Positions 10,519 through 21,317 of a stretch of DNA of 64,000 nucleotides are shown here, in pieces. Position 1 is the stretch's first letter; each line of letters starts with the position of its first letter. Made by a program: the position numbers and the translations under genes. Origin of the DNA: Pseudopithomyces maydicus (Eukaryota; Ascomycota; Dothideomycetes; Pleosporales; Didymosphaeriaceae); assembly GCA_026873275.1 (NCBI GenBank), contig JANTUC010000010.1:1488001-1552000 (forward strand), given 5' to 3'. Under the pieces are notes generated by a model. The model saw nothing but the letters and a program-made list of their open reading frames with translations. It had not been told where the DNA came from and ran no database searches.

Positions 10519-11862
10519 GGTAGGGTAGAGTAGGTAAGGGGGCCGAGGAGTGTGTGAGGTCAACTTCTCTTAGATGGGTGGGATGTATTGTGTATATCTG
10601 TATATCCGTTCAACTCTAGAGGTCTTCGGGATGGATGGACGGATTCCTTGCGCAAGGAGGAGAGGAGAGTAAAGGAAGGAAGGGAGGAATAGGGGAGGCA
10701 GGCGTGACCCCTGGATATGGGTACGCGGGAAGGTGGGAGACGAAAGACGAGAGAGTCACGGCGTTCGAGCGTCCAGCTACATACATCCACATGCGTATAT
10801 CCGTTACATGTTTAATACCGAGAAAAAGAAAATCAATTATTTCGCTTCTTCGCATTTTGTGTTAATAGGATGCTTGATTTAACTACTTGTGTATGAAAGA
10901 CTTGCCAACTTGATTTGGTTGCTTCACCTAGCTACATCCATCCATCTATCCATCCATCCGTCCACCCGTCCGTCCGCCCATCTGTCCATCTCTAATCCAA
11001 CCACCACCTCTTTGAAGACGACCACCAAGGGCCCTGTCCAACTATTCCAGACCAGTCTCACCTGCCCACACCACTTCCAATGCATCTAACGACCTAGACT
11101 GCGGCGTACATACACTAGGTAGGTAGACTATACATTTCCCTAGTCAACTCTCCCATCGCAGCCCCGCCCCACCACGCCACGCCACGCCACGCGACTCGGG
11201 CGGGTGTCGAATTCCGAGCGTACCCTGCGGCTGCTAAAACATGGTACGGGACTTACCGTAGATTCTGTCAGACTACAGCAGTCTAGTGAGCGAGTGAGCG
11301 GTTGGGCTGACGGAGATGGGCGAGTTTAGTGGAGTAGACTAGGAAGATACATGGTGGGGCTGGAGGGTAGGAGATAGATAAGGAGATGGGGATGAGGGTG
11401 TGTTGTCGAAGTGTGAGGCCCACATTTCTGGAGGGAGGGGCGTGTGGATTGCGTGTCATCTGTGTGTTCTATCCTGACTTGTAATATTTCTCGGGGAAAG
11501 AACTGATCTTGGAGATGGAAAGGTGTGATGAAAGATTGCGATGCATTTCGATTGATCCATGTATACACCCATAGCTTGTGCTCCCTGTCTGTCTAAACCA
11601 AGTAATGTCAAGTCAAGTCATGCCCTTCCTTTCCTTTCATTTCCCTACGCAATCTGTGTGTGCGTGCGTCTGTATCCATGCAAATATCCAAAGCGCACTG
11701 CAAGTGGTATCATAGCCCAGTACTGTGTCGTAAATCGTAAAGGTCCTGTCCCCCGGATCCCATGCCCATTCTAAATAAAAGAAAAGACGAGAAAAATGAA
11801 CAAGAGAGAACTTTTCCGTGTACACCTCGAAGCATATGTGTCTCGAAGACGCGGCATCAAAA
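10519..11862. other. Convergent intergenic region with CCAT-type microsatellites
   Basis: No gene seen in 1.3 kb between two converging 3' ends. The region has short tandem repeats: a degenerate CCAT/CCGT tetranucleotide tract at about 10937-10991 and a CCACG pentamer tract at about 11172-11192. Long untranslated regions are likely on both sides. Confidence 0.4.
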
Positions 11863-14800
11863 TCATGCTTTTAGAACTTCTTCTGCAGGACCCACACCTG
11901 GTCCGATCCACTCCACGTCCTCCATTATCGTATCATCGAAATTGAATGTCTCGCCCACAGCGTCCAAGTTCAACAAGCTATCGAATTCGCCGTCCTCGAA
12001 ATCGTGCGAGATGGGGAGGCTGCTGAACAGCATTTCGTTGTCCTGGTGGTGGTTGATGCCATTGGTGAAGGGGTTTGTCGGCAAATCCATCAAGCTCCAC
12101 TTGTTGAAGGGTGTAGCCTCTGCCGTCGCCATGGTGGCCACAGGCTCCTCGGCGATGGTGATGGACGGGATCACCTCATGATCGTGGTCCGACTCCGGTG
12201 GTGTGGACGCGAGGAACGTCTCGAGGCGACGCGCGACTTCTTCGTCAGTAACGTTATTATTCGTAGCGGCCTTCTCAAGCATAAATAAATTCGTCGTACC
12301 ATTATCCGGGGGCGGAGTGAGGGTCGAACGCTGCAATTGCTGCGATGCGACCATGGCAGGGGTCGGCATTGTCGCCATGTCCAATCTGCGCCCGGCGTTG
12401 ACCAAATCCTCCACAGAAGTCACCGGGGAAGTTTTGACGCCCAGGGACGAGGTTGTAACATCGATTCCTGGGGTTTGCGCAGTCGCGGGCGCAATGTGGA
12501 TCCCAGCTTTTCGGATGGCGGCTTCCAAGAAAGCAGTTGAATAATCAGCTGCGGCATACAAATCCCTCAGCTTGCCCATCACGGCCATGCATTGACAAAA
12601 ACCGCGCAGCGATGCACGTCGTGTTTCCTCTTCGGGCGCTTTGATATCCAAGAGGTGAATGATAATAGCAGGAAGAAGAACGGTAACACCGGTGGTGGGC
12701 AAATATTTTACAAGATCGGCCTGGTCGAGTTGTTGTGCAATCGAAGTAATGGCAGAAGCCGCGCGACGTACGTTGCGACGAGACACATCGAGAATGTCTG
12801 ACGCAACGTCGGTTTTTGCTGGCACACTGGCTGGCCCGCCGTGCGAGGAGGGCAAAACTTGCGGGCGATGCAGTGCGGAAAGCGTAGTGAAGAAAACCAT
12901 ATGCAAAAGGGCTCGATTCACATCGAGTGACTTTTCTCCAGTGGAGACTTCTGAATATTTTGCTTCATCCTTGAGCTCTTTCACCCAATTCTGTAGCTCT
13001 TCATCGCAGGTCTTGACTTCGCTTGTCTCCGGATCCAACTTCTTTGGCAGTAGCATCATCGTAGTCCGATCGTTCTGCAGCCCTTGATTGTTATTGAGGA
13101 CGCAATATTGTTTTGAAAGTACGTGAGAAATGCAAAGACAAAGTCGAGCCTTCTCAATGCACATAATAGCCAACTGGCGTTGCATACCAACATCCCGCGC
13201 AACACGGCAGTCTGCCGGGACACAGGAAACGGAGTCAGGAATGGCAGCAATCTCGAAATCATCCAGAGTGAGCATGGGCACGTCAAAGTCTTCCGACTTT
13301 ATCCTTGTTGGACGACGCATTCCCAGCGCAATCAGGCGGTCCCGCATATACGTAGACCACCATATACGCTTCCACAATTTGGTGCGCTTGCTATCCATGT
13401 TCGTTTTATCTGGATTACGATGAAGCCCGATAGTGTGCGCAACGGAGGTCGCAACACCCATCCAGTGCCATGTATCCTTTTGATCATCTGGGGTTTCGTA
13501 GTAATATGTCAACAAGAGCAGGGCTTGCACTAATGATACACGATCAGACTCGTAATCAAAATCATATAGAATCTATCGCCCCGTTAGCAGGATTCATAAC
13601 GGAAATCCACAATTCATGTTGTTGTTCACATGCCATGGCAAAAGATCCGCTGGGCGGGTACCGCCTGCACGCCAACGCAGGAACGGCTCGGCCGAGCCAA
13701 GTAAAACAAGCGAATGTGCAAGGTAATGTAACTCACCCTAGTCTTTTGAAAGAAGTCTTTGCGAGCTTCCTTTCTGGTCGCATAGCCCGCGGCACGCAAG
13801 TGGTGCATGTCCACGAATGCGGATCCTGCGAACATGACGGCTTGAAATAAAATCAAGCTGACCTTGCCGAGGCTCCCATCAGCTTGGTCTATCGTCATCA
13901 AAAATTCCCGGAGTTCCAAAAGCGGCATATAAGGATGGACAAATTCTATGTATGCACGAAGCATTTCGCTGCGCAAGGTGCCTGTGGGGATGGTCAGAGC
14001 ACCCTTCTTCTCCAGGTAGGCCACCTCATCCGGACCGATTTTTGCAGGTAGCGGCTTGATGAACAATGGAAGGTTGGCCGGGCCGGGCTTTGACGTCGTA
14101 TATCCAAATACGCTTTGCTGCGAATCGGTGAAGGGCGCGAATGGGAGCATGGGCAGGCTACTATGCTGCGAGTTCACAGACATGCGGCGGTGCAGGTCCG
14201 CCAAACCCAGGCGATTCCCATGGCTCTGATCTGTACGAGGTCAGCCCATGTGACTTCAGAAACTGGCAAATGTGGTGCACGACGCACAGATGGAGTGAGG
14301 CACGTGCTCGTCGTGCCATGCCTCAGCCTCATGTGACCGTCGCGAGGCAGCTGAGGTCAGGTTCTGGATGCTGTCCAAGGCGTCGCGCGAAGCGAGCTTG
14401 CGGCTAACACCGGCTGCTGGGGCGTTTGTGCTGTCTGCGGGCTGCTCGTCTTCTTTGTTCCACTTCCTGGATGGCAGTCAGCAGCAGGTTCGCAGACGGG
14501 CCGTCTGGTACGATTGGCAGGCGCCGTGATGGATTGAACGCGCGGTTGGTGGCTTGCGGAACAGGTCCGCTGATTCTGGCCACTTGCATGACGACATGGC
14601 CTCAAAAGTTTGTGCAAGTCGGGAGAAGGGAATTGGCGACGGGCCATCGGATGTAGATCTGGGGTGGGAGACTGACTTTTCCGCCTGCTCTCTGACACGA
14701 TGCACTCGACCTCGTCCAGTCTGCAATTCGTGCACGGCGCGCCATGTTCGGTGACGTTGCAGCGCACCTTGCGAGCTCGACAACACTGACACGCCTTGGA

Positions 14801-14917
14801 GGCCCTCCTCTTGACTGACCGGCCGGTGGTGTGTCCGTCCAGGCCGGCGTGGGTGGCCTTCCGCTTGGGCTGCTGGAACTCGTGCTGGGACGGGGGCGAA
14901 TTCGAACTTTCAGACAT
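11863..14917 (-). CDS. Zn2Cys6 transcription factor of the CTF1/FarA/FarB group
   Basis: Minus-strand exons: 14917 to about 14673, 14466-14288, 14230-13737 and 13572-11863; about 875 residues. The DNA-binding cluster has Cys43, 46, 53, 62, 65 and 72 with normal C6 spacing, preceded by Lys/Arg. The second and third exons join through His-Val-Pro-His-Ser-Ile-Tyr-Gln, and the third and fourth through Leu-Tyr-Asp-Phe-Asp-Tyr-Glu-Ser-Asp-Arg. The latter opens the fungal transcription-factor domain with Tyr-Tyr-Glu-Thr-Pro-Asp-Asp-Gln-Lys-Asp-Thr-Trp-His-Trp. These are signatures of cutinase transcription factor 1 and the fatty-acid regulators FarA/FarB, which activate beta-oxidation and peroxisomal genes on fatty acids. 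The first donor is unsure: a GTCAGT at 14676 is one base out of frame, while a weaker GTCTCC at 14672 keeps frame. The C-terminus is acidic and could activate transcription. Confidence 0.75.
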
Positions 14918-17481
14918 GGTGTGGGTTGCGGATGTCTGCTGCTGTATGGGGGCAGCGGCTGGTGGAATGTGGGGAGAGGAAGGAGAGATGCCAGGGCCGG
15001 GCAGGCGCGGAGGGGCGGTCCCACGATTATGTATCAAAGGCCAGCTTCGCCATAGTGGATTGTCCGCAAAGGCCTGAACAAAGCTTGGGCCCGTCCGCCG
15101 ATTCAATGGAGCTGCGTTTATCCCTCATGACACGCCTCTCTCCTCTCCGGTGGGGATGCTAGCGCGTACCCCAGGCCCCCAGACAGCTGCGGGCGCGGAT
15201 GGTCGGCGCTTTTCCTCTTGGCGGTTAGGGTTGGATAGCGTCGAGGTGACCCCGTTGCATTTTCGGGCCCACGAGACACCAAAACGGCCGCTTCGCCGTC
15301 AGCCAACCCGCGCCCACGCCCCAGCACCAAGCTGATGTGCAGGGGACATGCCGCGGTTCCCAGCGTGCATGCTGGCGTCACCGCTCGTGCTTCATCTCTA
15401 CTGACACCAGCCAGCGCAGCCAGCGCAGCCAGCGCAGCCATCCATGGACACCAGCCCCGAGTCATGCGCTCCTGCTCGCATCTCTCCCCGCCGTCATGTG
15501 CCCTCCGTCCTACCCGCGCGCGCTTGAGGCTTTGCGGAAGAGGGTATCCCGTCTCGAGACATCTGGCGTCGAGCTAGTTTCCACACCTCTAACATCGTGG
15601 CCTCTGCCGAGCTGCTAGCCGGCACAAAGGCGAAAATTCAACACCTTTTCCGCAGGAAACCGCACCGCCCAATCACCAGCTGACCCCGGCCAAGTGGAGA
15701 CTCTCCGCCCGCCAGGGGTCGCCTCCTCGCTGAGCCTCATGGACGCTTTCCGTCATGCTGTCCAACTTGTCGTCGTCTCAGCCCTCACCTCTCACCCGAG
15801 CTCGGCGACGGTCGGCAGATGGCAGTCGCTTCATTGACATTCAGGAGAACGACGTGAACGTGTGGGGCAGACGGCGATCCTGGAGGTGAGGCTGCGGGGA
15901 GCACTCGGTCTTCTCTCGCATATGACCTCAGTCCAAATTTACCATGTCTCCGATCCGACGCGCTGCAGCACATTGCAGCTTGTTGGGTTCGTGCGAGCCT
16001 TGGCTGATTTGACCGTCAACGCCCGGGCCAATCCGCCGTTGTTTTATCCTATCATCGTCTTCATCTATCATGCGCATGATGATAACCTTCCTTCTCTTGT
16101 AGAGCACCGAAGCGGTGCTTCGTCAATCTTGCGGACAACCAATGAATCGCTAATTGCAGAGTGCCTCATTACTAACACATACGATTCAGCCAGCTCGGCC
16201 GACAGACTGCCGCCGCAGGACCCACTGCCTTTTCAGCCTCCAACCTGCGGACTTTCCTAGTTTACGAGTTTCAAAAAAATCTCCAGGGCTCGAAAGCGCT
16301 CACGGGACCACTCTGGCGGTGTGAAGTACGATCCGTCGCATGGTCTTCCTTGATTTCGTTCACTGGTCGATCGATCCAGCCCTTACGATACTAGATGCTA
16401 GGCATCTTAGAACACCCTTGTCGTACTCCGTCCAAGCATCGCTAACCCACATCCACTAACGACTCGTCGTGGGGAAAGTCGGAGAAGGCTTCACAGGTAC
16501 TAGGCTCGTTCTCCGTTCCGCTCAATAGTCCAACCTGTTACAGTCGTTCCCATCCGGGGTTCCCATAATAGCAAATATATCATCTGGTGAGTAGAAAGAG
16601 TAGCAGCAATTTGCCAGTGAATGTGCGCTGCATCGGCGGTTCATTAAGGGACCGGCAGGGCCGATCTTACGGAGTATCGTCCGTATCGTTTCCAGAGGCA
16701 GTGCAGTCTACCCACTTTGTGGGCCCTGCAGTGTCAGACATCTTGGTCTAGATGACGCCTCAGTATACATAGCATGCATGCAAAAATTGGAGCGCAAGCA
16801 CAGCATAAAGACAAAATGGATTTTTGCCGAGGCACTGGTGGTATGGTCCCGTTTCGACGTCCATATGTGTGCTAATCTTCACAATTCCAAGATCACGATG
16901 CCAGGGAAATACTCGTATGTATGCTGCATGCATATAAATACGAGTGAATTGCGCTATCGCGCTTGATGTGTCAGTACGGAATTTGGACCATCGGAATCGG
17001 AGTACTATTTGGAAAATCTTACTCCCATTCCGATTACTTAGTTCACTTCCTTATCACCTTCCAGTCTTGATCAAACATAATGCCAACAGTTTACTCTTCG
17101 GAGCCCATAGTAGTTGGAGGGACCAGCTTGGGTGTCCTCGATATATAACTCAAAGGTTGTGAGTCAAAGGTTTATGCAGGGTACTGATCTTCCAGGGTAA
17201 GATCGGCCATCAGAACTCATTGCACACGAATCCTGTGTCTGGTATGGGCAATTTGATTCGTTTATTCTAGCCTTCAAGTTCGCGATAAAGCCACTGGACA
17301 GCACGTGCTTTGTAAAAACTCGTCATAGTCAAAGAATACAATATTGGGTTACAACCTCGAGCGCGGGCCATTAAAGCGGGGACCCGTGCATCGCACAGTC
17401 ACACTTATCATCTAGACGAACACCAATATCTTCATTCTCATCTACTGAACCTACATTGTATACAAAGTGTTCGATTTCGCC
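14918..17481. promoter_or_regulatory. Long upstream region between the CTF1/Far-like regulator and the MFS transporter
   Basis: These 2.56 kb separate two divergent genes and hold no frame with conserved content. A nonamer repeat based on CAGCCAGCG is present in about three to four copies at 15412-15445. From about 16260 onward the sequence is more AT-rich, with frequent stops. Long promoters are common for regulatory zinc-cluster genes, so this is read as promoter and leader for the regulator plus the MFS promoter. An unrecognised non-coding RNA cannot be excluded. Confidence 0.4.
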
Positions 17482-19080
17482 ATGGAACCATCGCCCCATT
17501 CATGGCGCAAGTCCAAGACTTTGCTGCTCTTCACAGCAACACTTGGCCTATTCACTGGTACTCATCCGTAAACCACATTGTATTAGTCATTATCTGACGC
17601 TGTGCCAGAAAACTTCCTCTACGGCTTCGTTGTCCCTATACTGCCTTATATGATTGAAAATCGATTGCACCAGGACCCATCATTAACACAGCGCTTCACC
17701 ACTGAACTACTTGTAGTCCTAGGACTCATCTCCATTCCAGCTGCGCCCATCATCGGCCACTTTGCCGATGCAACCACAAGTCGCAAGATTCCGTTGCTTA
17801 TTTCATTGGTGGGATGCTTAGTCGGTACGCTGTTCGTGGCACTCACGCCGTCGGTATGGGCGCTCTACGCTGGGAGGATTCTGCAGGGAGTCGCAGGGAC
17901 GGGGGCGTGGATTGTGGGCTTTGCGATGCTGACAGATGCTGCTGGAAGCAAGCATATGGGTAAAGCGTTGGGGTTTGCTGGCTCTTTCATCACGGCGGGC
18001 ATTGTGACAGGACCGGCTGTTGCTGGTGCGATGCTCGATTGGTTCGGTGAGTCATGCTTGTTCGAGTTCACACATAGAGCTGAGCCATTGCGCTTCCATG
18101 TTGAATACCTCCAGATTTTTCCCCGGGCTGACTCATGTGCAGGATATTGGCCGGCTTGGGCTGTTCCACTGGCATTGCTGGCGATTGATTTCATCGCTAG
18201 ATTAGCCATGGTCGAGGATCGAGGAAATGAAAAAGATGCACAAGAGTCCACCAGCGAGACCGAGCCTCTGATGCACAACGGCGAAATATCCACACCTTCA
18301 CCCACTACTGCTACGAATGAAACCAAGGGTTCAGCCCGCACATTCTGGAGCATCATGTTCCGCAGAGGCCAGACATATGCCGCTATCTTCAACGTCATCG
18401 CTTTCGCCATGGTGCTTTCTGGCTTCGACGCAACGCTCCCCATCCACCTCCGTAACACGTTCGGTTGGAGTCCCGCGCCCATCGGATCCATTTTTCTCGG
18501 ACTGCAGATCCCATCCATGTTCCTGTCTCCCTTTGTCGGCTGGATGCGCGATCGCATCGGCCTGCGGTGGCCCACTACAATCGGGTGGGCGCTATGTGCG
18601 CCACTACTCTGGTTCTCAGGCGTTCCTGGCGACGACGATTTCCTAGGCGTGGGGTCCGGTACACGAGGACAAGCGGCGTTCGTTGCCACCATCATCGGCA
18701 TCGGGATCGCATCTTCCTTTGTGCGTGGGGCCGGGACGTTCCAGCTCACGACCATACTCCATGAGCTGAAGGCAGAGGATCCGATGGTTTTTGGTCCGGG
18801 TGGAGGGAGCTCGCGCATGTTCTCGCTTACTGAGATGTCATTTGCGGTAGGGCTGCTGCTGGGGCCTTTGGTGTGCGGTGCGTTGGCTGAGAGTGTGGGG
18901 TTTTACTGGACGGGTTGTGCGTTGGGTAAGTTGGAGTGATCCTTGAGATAAAAGTATACTAAACTGATGGTGAATTTAGCGGCCGCGGCGGCTTTCGTGG
19001 CTACCACGTCCTTCATCTTCTTCACGCACAAGGCGCCAGTACGGGAGCCACTGGCGGATGATGGAGATGAGTCGTCTTGA
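17482..19080 (+). CDS. MFS transporter (DHA1-like, vesicular-amine-transporter-like)
   Basis: Exons 17482-17557, 17609-18046, 18143-18925 and 18980-19080 give 465 residues. The ATG at 17482 leads into TM1 (Leu-Leu-Leu-Phe-Thr-Ala-Thr-Leu-Gly-Leu-Phe) and the first intron splits Thr-Glu-Asn-Phe-Leu-Tyr. The loop after TM2 has Gly-His-Phe-Ala-Asp-Ala-Thr-Thr-Ser-Arg-Lys, an MFS motif-A variant. TM4 has Ala-Gly-Arg-Ile-Leu-Gln-Gly-Val-Ala-Gly-Thr-Gly and TM5 the Gly-Pro-Ala-Val-Ala-Gly motif C of drug:H+ antiporters. A long charged loop lies between the two six-helix halves. Fungal relatives are usually called vesicular-amine or multidrug-type transporters; substrate unknown. The second intron (18047-18142, 96 bp) has no in-frame stop and a length divisible by three, so retention would add 32 residues between membrane segments. 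Confidence 0.8.
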
Positions 19081-19452
19081 GGAAGGTGTTATGGAGAGAA
19101 ATGCGTTTATGACGAGTAAAGACCATGTGAACATGACCTGAAATGTGTGGGATAGAGATAGACGATCTAAAAGTTGGATTAATCTTGCAATCTGGTGGCA
19201 GCTAACTTGAGCCTTTCATTTAAATTGTTAGCTTAGACATATTTTGATAGTCAGCGTATTTCCGCGTTGTGTAGCGCTCATTTTGAATTGTAAAATCATC
19301 TCGCTGCATAGATGAACCCCTAGTTTTTGGCCCCATACAACACCATTGAATTTGAAGATTGGGATTCTATAACCAATCATCATCAAGGAAAAACATAGCT
19401 AATGTAATAAAGTCTAGTAGTACAATATCTATGGGTTATTGAACTTCAAAAT
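19081..19452. other. Short convergent intergenic region
   Basis: AT-rich 372 bp between the MFS stop codon and the stop codon of the acyl-CoA dehydrogenase on the other strand. Probably two 3' untranslated regions; nothing else seen. Confidence 0.4.
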
Positions 19453-20837
19453 CTATAGCTTCGAGGACCCCTGGGGCCTCTCCAACGCTTTTGTCTTGTT
19501 CTTGAAGTTCTTGACCAGCTGCCGTACTCCCAAGTCCATCATCACATCTTCGCTTCCACCTGGTATCCTGATTCCCGGTACCTCCCTGTATATTCCTGGT
19601 AGCACTGGTTAGCAGATGATTAAATTTTCTGAAATGATGATAACTCACTCTCGATAAGTTCTCCCTGGCCCGACTTCGTGTAGCCGTTACCACCGAACAA
19701 AAGCTGGGCACACTGCGCGCATTCATTCAACACGATACCAGCCTGTGCCTTCGCCATAGCAGTCAAGCCCCCCAATTCGATATCCGCAACCTCCTTGGGC
19801 AACATCGTCATCTGGTAGACAAACGACTCCACCCACGCCCACTGACTCTCAAGCATCGCTCCACACCGCGCAAGCCGCTGCCGAACAACCGGCTGCTCAA
19901 CCAGCGTCTTCCCAAAAGCCTCGCGCTTCAGCACATACTCCATCGCCGCCGCAAGCGCAACGCGCGCCTGCCGCGTCGCCCCAATCGCAATCGTAAGCCG
20001 CTCGTGGTTGAAATTCGTCATGATGTACCGCATCCCCGCGCCCTCCTCGCCGATCAGATTCTCAACCGGAACCCGCACGTCGTCCAGCTCGATGAAGGTG
20101 GTGCCCGCGGAAACCTGACCCCCGACTTTCAATCGCCGCATGTTCACGCCCGGGTGGCCCTTCAGCGGTACAACCAGCATCGATAACCCCGTTGGACCGG
20201 GTCCCCCCGTTCGCACGGCCATCGACGCGTAGTCGGCCCATATCCCGTTCGTAATCCACTTCTTCGTGCCGTTCACGACGTAGAACTTGCCGTCCGCGGA
20301 CTTCGTCGCCGTCGTCGTGATGTTCGCGACGTCAGAGCCGGCCTCCGGCTCCGTAATCGCGATACACGTCCTCTTCTTCCCCGTCAGCAAGTCCGGTAGA
20401 AACCTCTCCTGCAGCTGGGCGTTTCCGAATTTCAAGATGGGCGGCACACCGAAGGATATACCCGTCGTGAGGGATCCGCTAGGGCCCGCAAGCCCCGTGC
20501 GTGCCATCTCATCGCAGTAGATGAGCGTGTGGAGGTAGTCGAAGTCTTCGACCTTGACGGCGCCGAGGATGTCGTGGATACCGAGGCGGTGGAGCCATTG
20601 GGCGGGTAGGGGCGCGGGGAGCGAGGGCAGGAGCATGCCTGCTTCGGCGAAGGTGGTGAAGACGTGGGGGGGAACGGTTTCGTCCGTGTCCCATTGGAGG
20701 GCCGAGTCGAGGAGGTGCGTGGATATGAATTGGCGGACTGCTTTTTGCCATTTGAGGTGGGTGGGTTTGTAGTAGGGGGATGGGAGGCCGGCGAGGTAGG
20801 GCGGCTCCGAGAAGGGTATGATGGGTGAGGAGGACAT
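19453..20837 (-). CDS. Acyl-CoA dehydrogenase with C-terminal SKL (peroxisomal)
   Basis: Minus-strand exons 20837-19649 and 19595-19453, 443 residues. Family signatures: Ala-Ile-Thr-Glu-Pro-Glu-Ala-Gly-Ser-Asp (FAD/substrate loop), Trp-Ile-Thr-Asn-Gly, Asn-Phe-Asn-His-Glu-Arg, Arg-Glu-Ala-Phe-Gly-Lys, and Leu-Phe-Gly-Gly-Asn-Gly-Tyr near the end. The last exon reaches the final Ser-Ser-Lys-Leu, a canonical type-1 peroxisomal targeting signal seen only after removing the 53-bp intron. There is no mitochondrial presequence. Filamentous fungi can use acyl-CoA dehydrogenases in peroxisomes as well as oxidases for beta-oxidation, so a peroxisomal acyl-CoA oxidation step is the likely job; chain length is unknown. 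The usual C-terminal Glu-Gly-Thr-Ser catalytic segment reads Gly-Gly-Ser-Glu here, so the catalytic base must lie elsewhere or be shifted. The gene lies about 4.5 kb from the start of the CTF1/Far-type regulator. Confidence 0.85.
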
Positions 20838-21317
20838 TGTGGAGGTTTGGGCGTGTGGTCGGTGGTGTGAACGATGAGTTGGATGGTTCCAAGCCTGTCA
20901 GAGGGTAAATTGTGGTATATGGCGCGGTTGGCTACGCCGCGAAGAACGTGGTATTACATTGTTAATAAGGTCGAGGATTATAAGCGGTTGTGCTGACCCT
21001 AGGTCAGGTCGAGCGACATGCACGGGTGGGGAACTGGGGTTCAGATGCCGAGGTCTAAACGCTACCCCAGACTTGCCACTGCGAGCTCTGGAGATCACCG
21101 CATTGGGCGGAACATCGATGCTGACTTTCCAACCGAGTTCCATCTTGGCGAATCGGGTTCAACGAGTCAGTGATAATCGATTCCTCTTCTTTTTCATGTC
21201 TTCGCCAAGTAGGAGATTGTTGCGGCTGCTTTATTCACCGTTCGATCCCCAGAGACAGTTGTTCCAGGGCTACTGACGTGGTTTCTTAATCCTGCAATGC
21301 TTTCTCTTTCTAATTGC
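20838..21317 (-). promoter_or_regulatory. Upstream region of the acyl-CoA dehydrogenase gene
   Basis: 480 bp between the dehydrogenase start and the stop codon of the F-box gene, both on the minus strand. Far/CTF1 regulators recognise CCTCGG or CCGAGG. CCGAGG occurs at 21039-21044 on the plus strand within ATGCCGAGGTC, about 200 bp upstream of the start codon. A single hexamer is weak evidence, but its location fits regulation by the neighbouring regulator. Confidence 0.35.

Noticed and set aside
15862..16260. 132-codon frame in the long promoter of the CTF1/Far-like regulator
   Set aside because: Low-information composition, no homology I recognise, no supporting splice sites.
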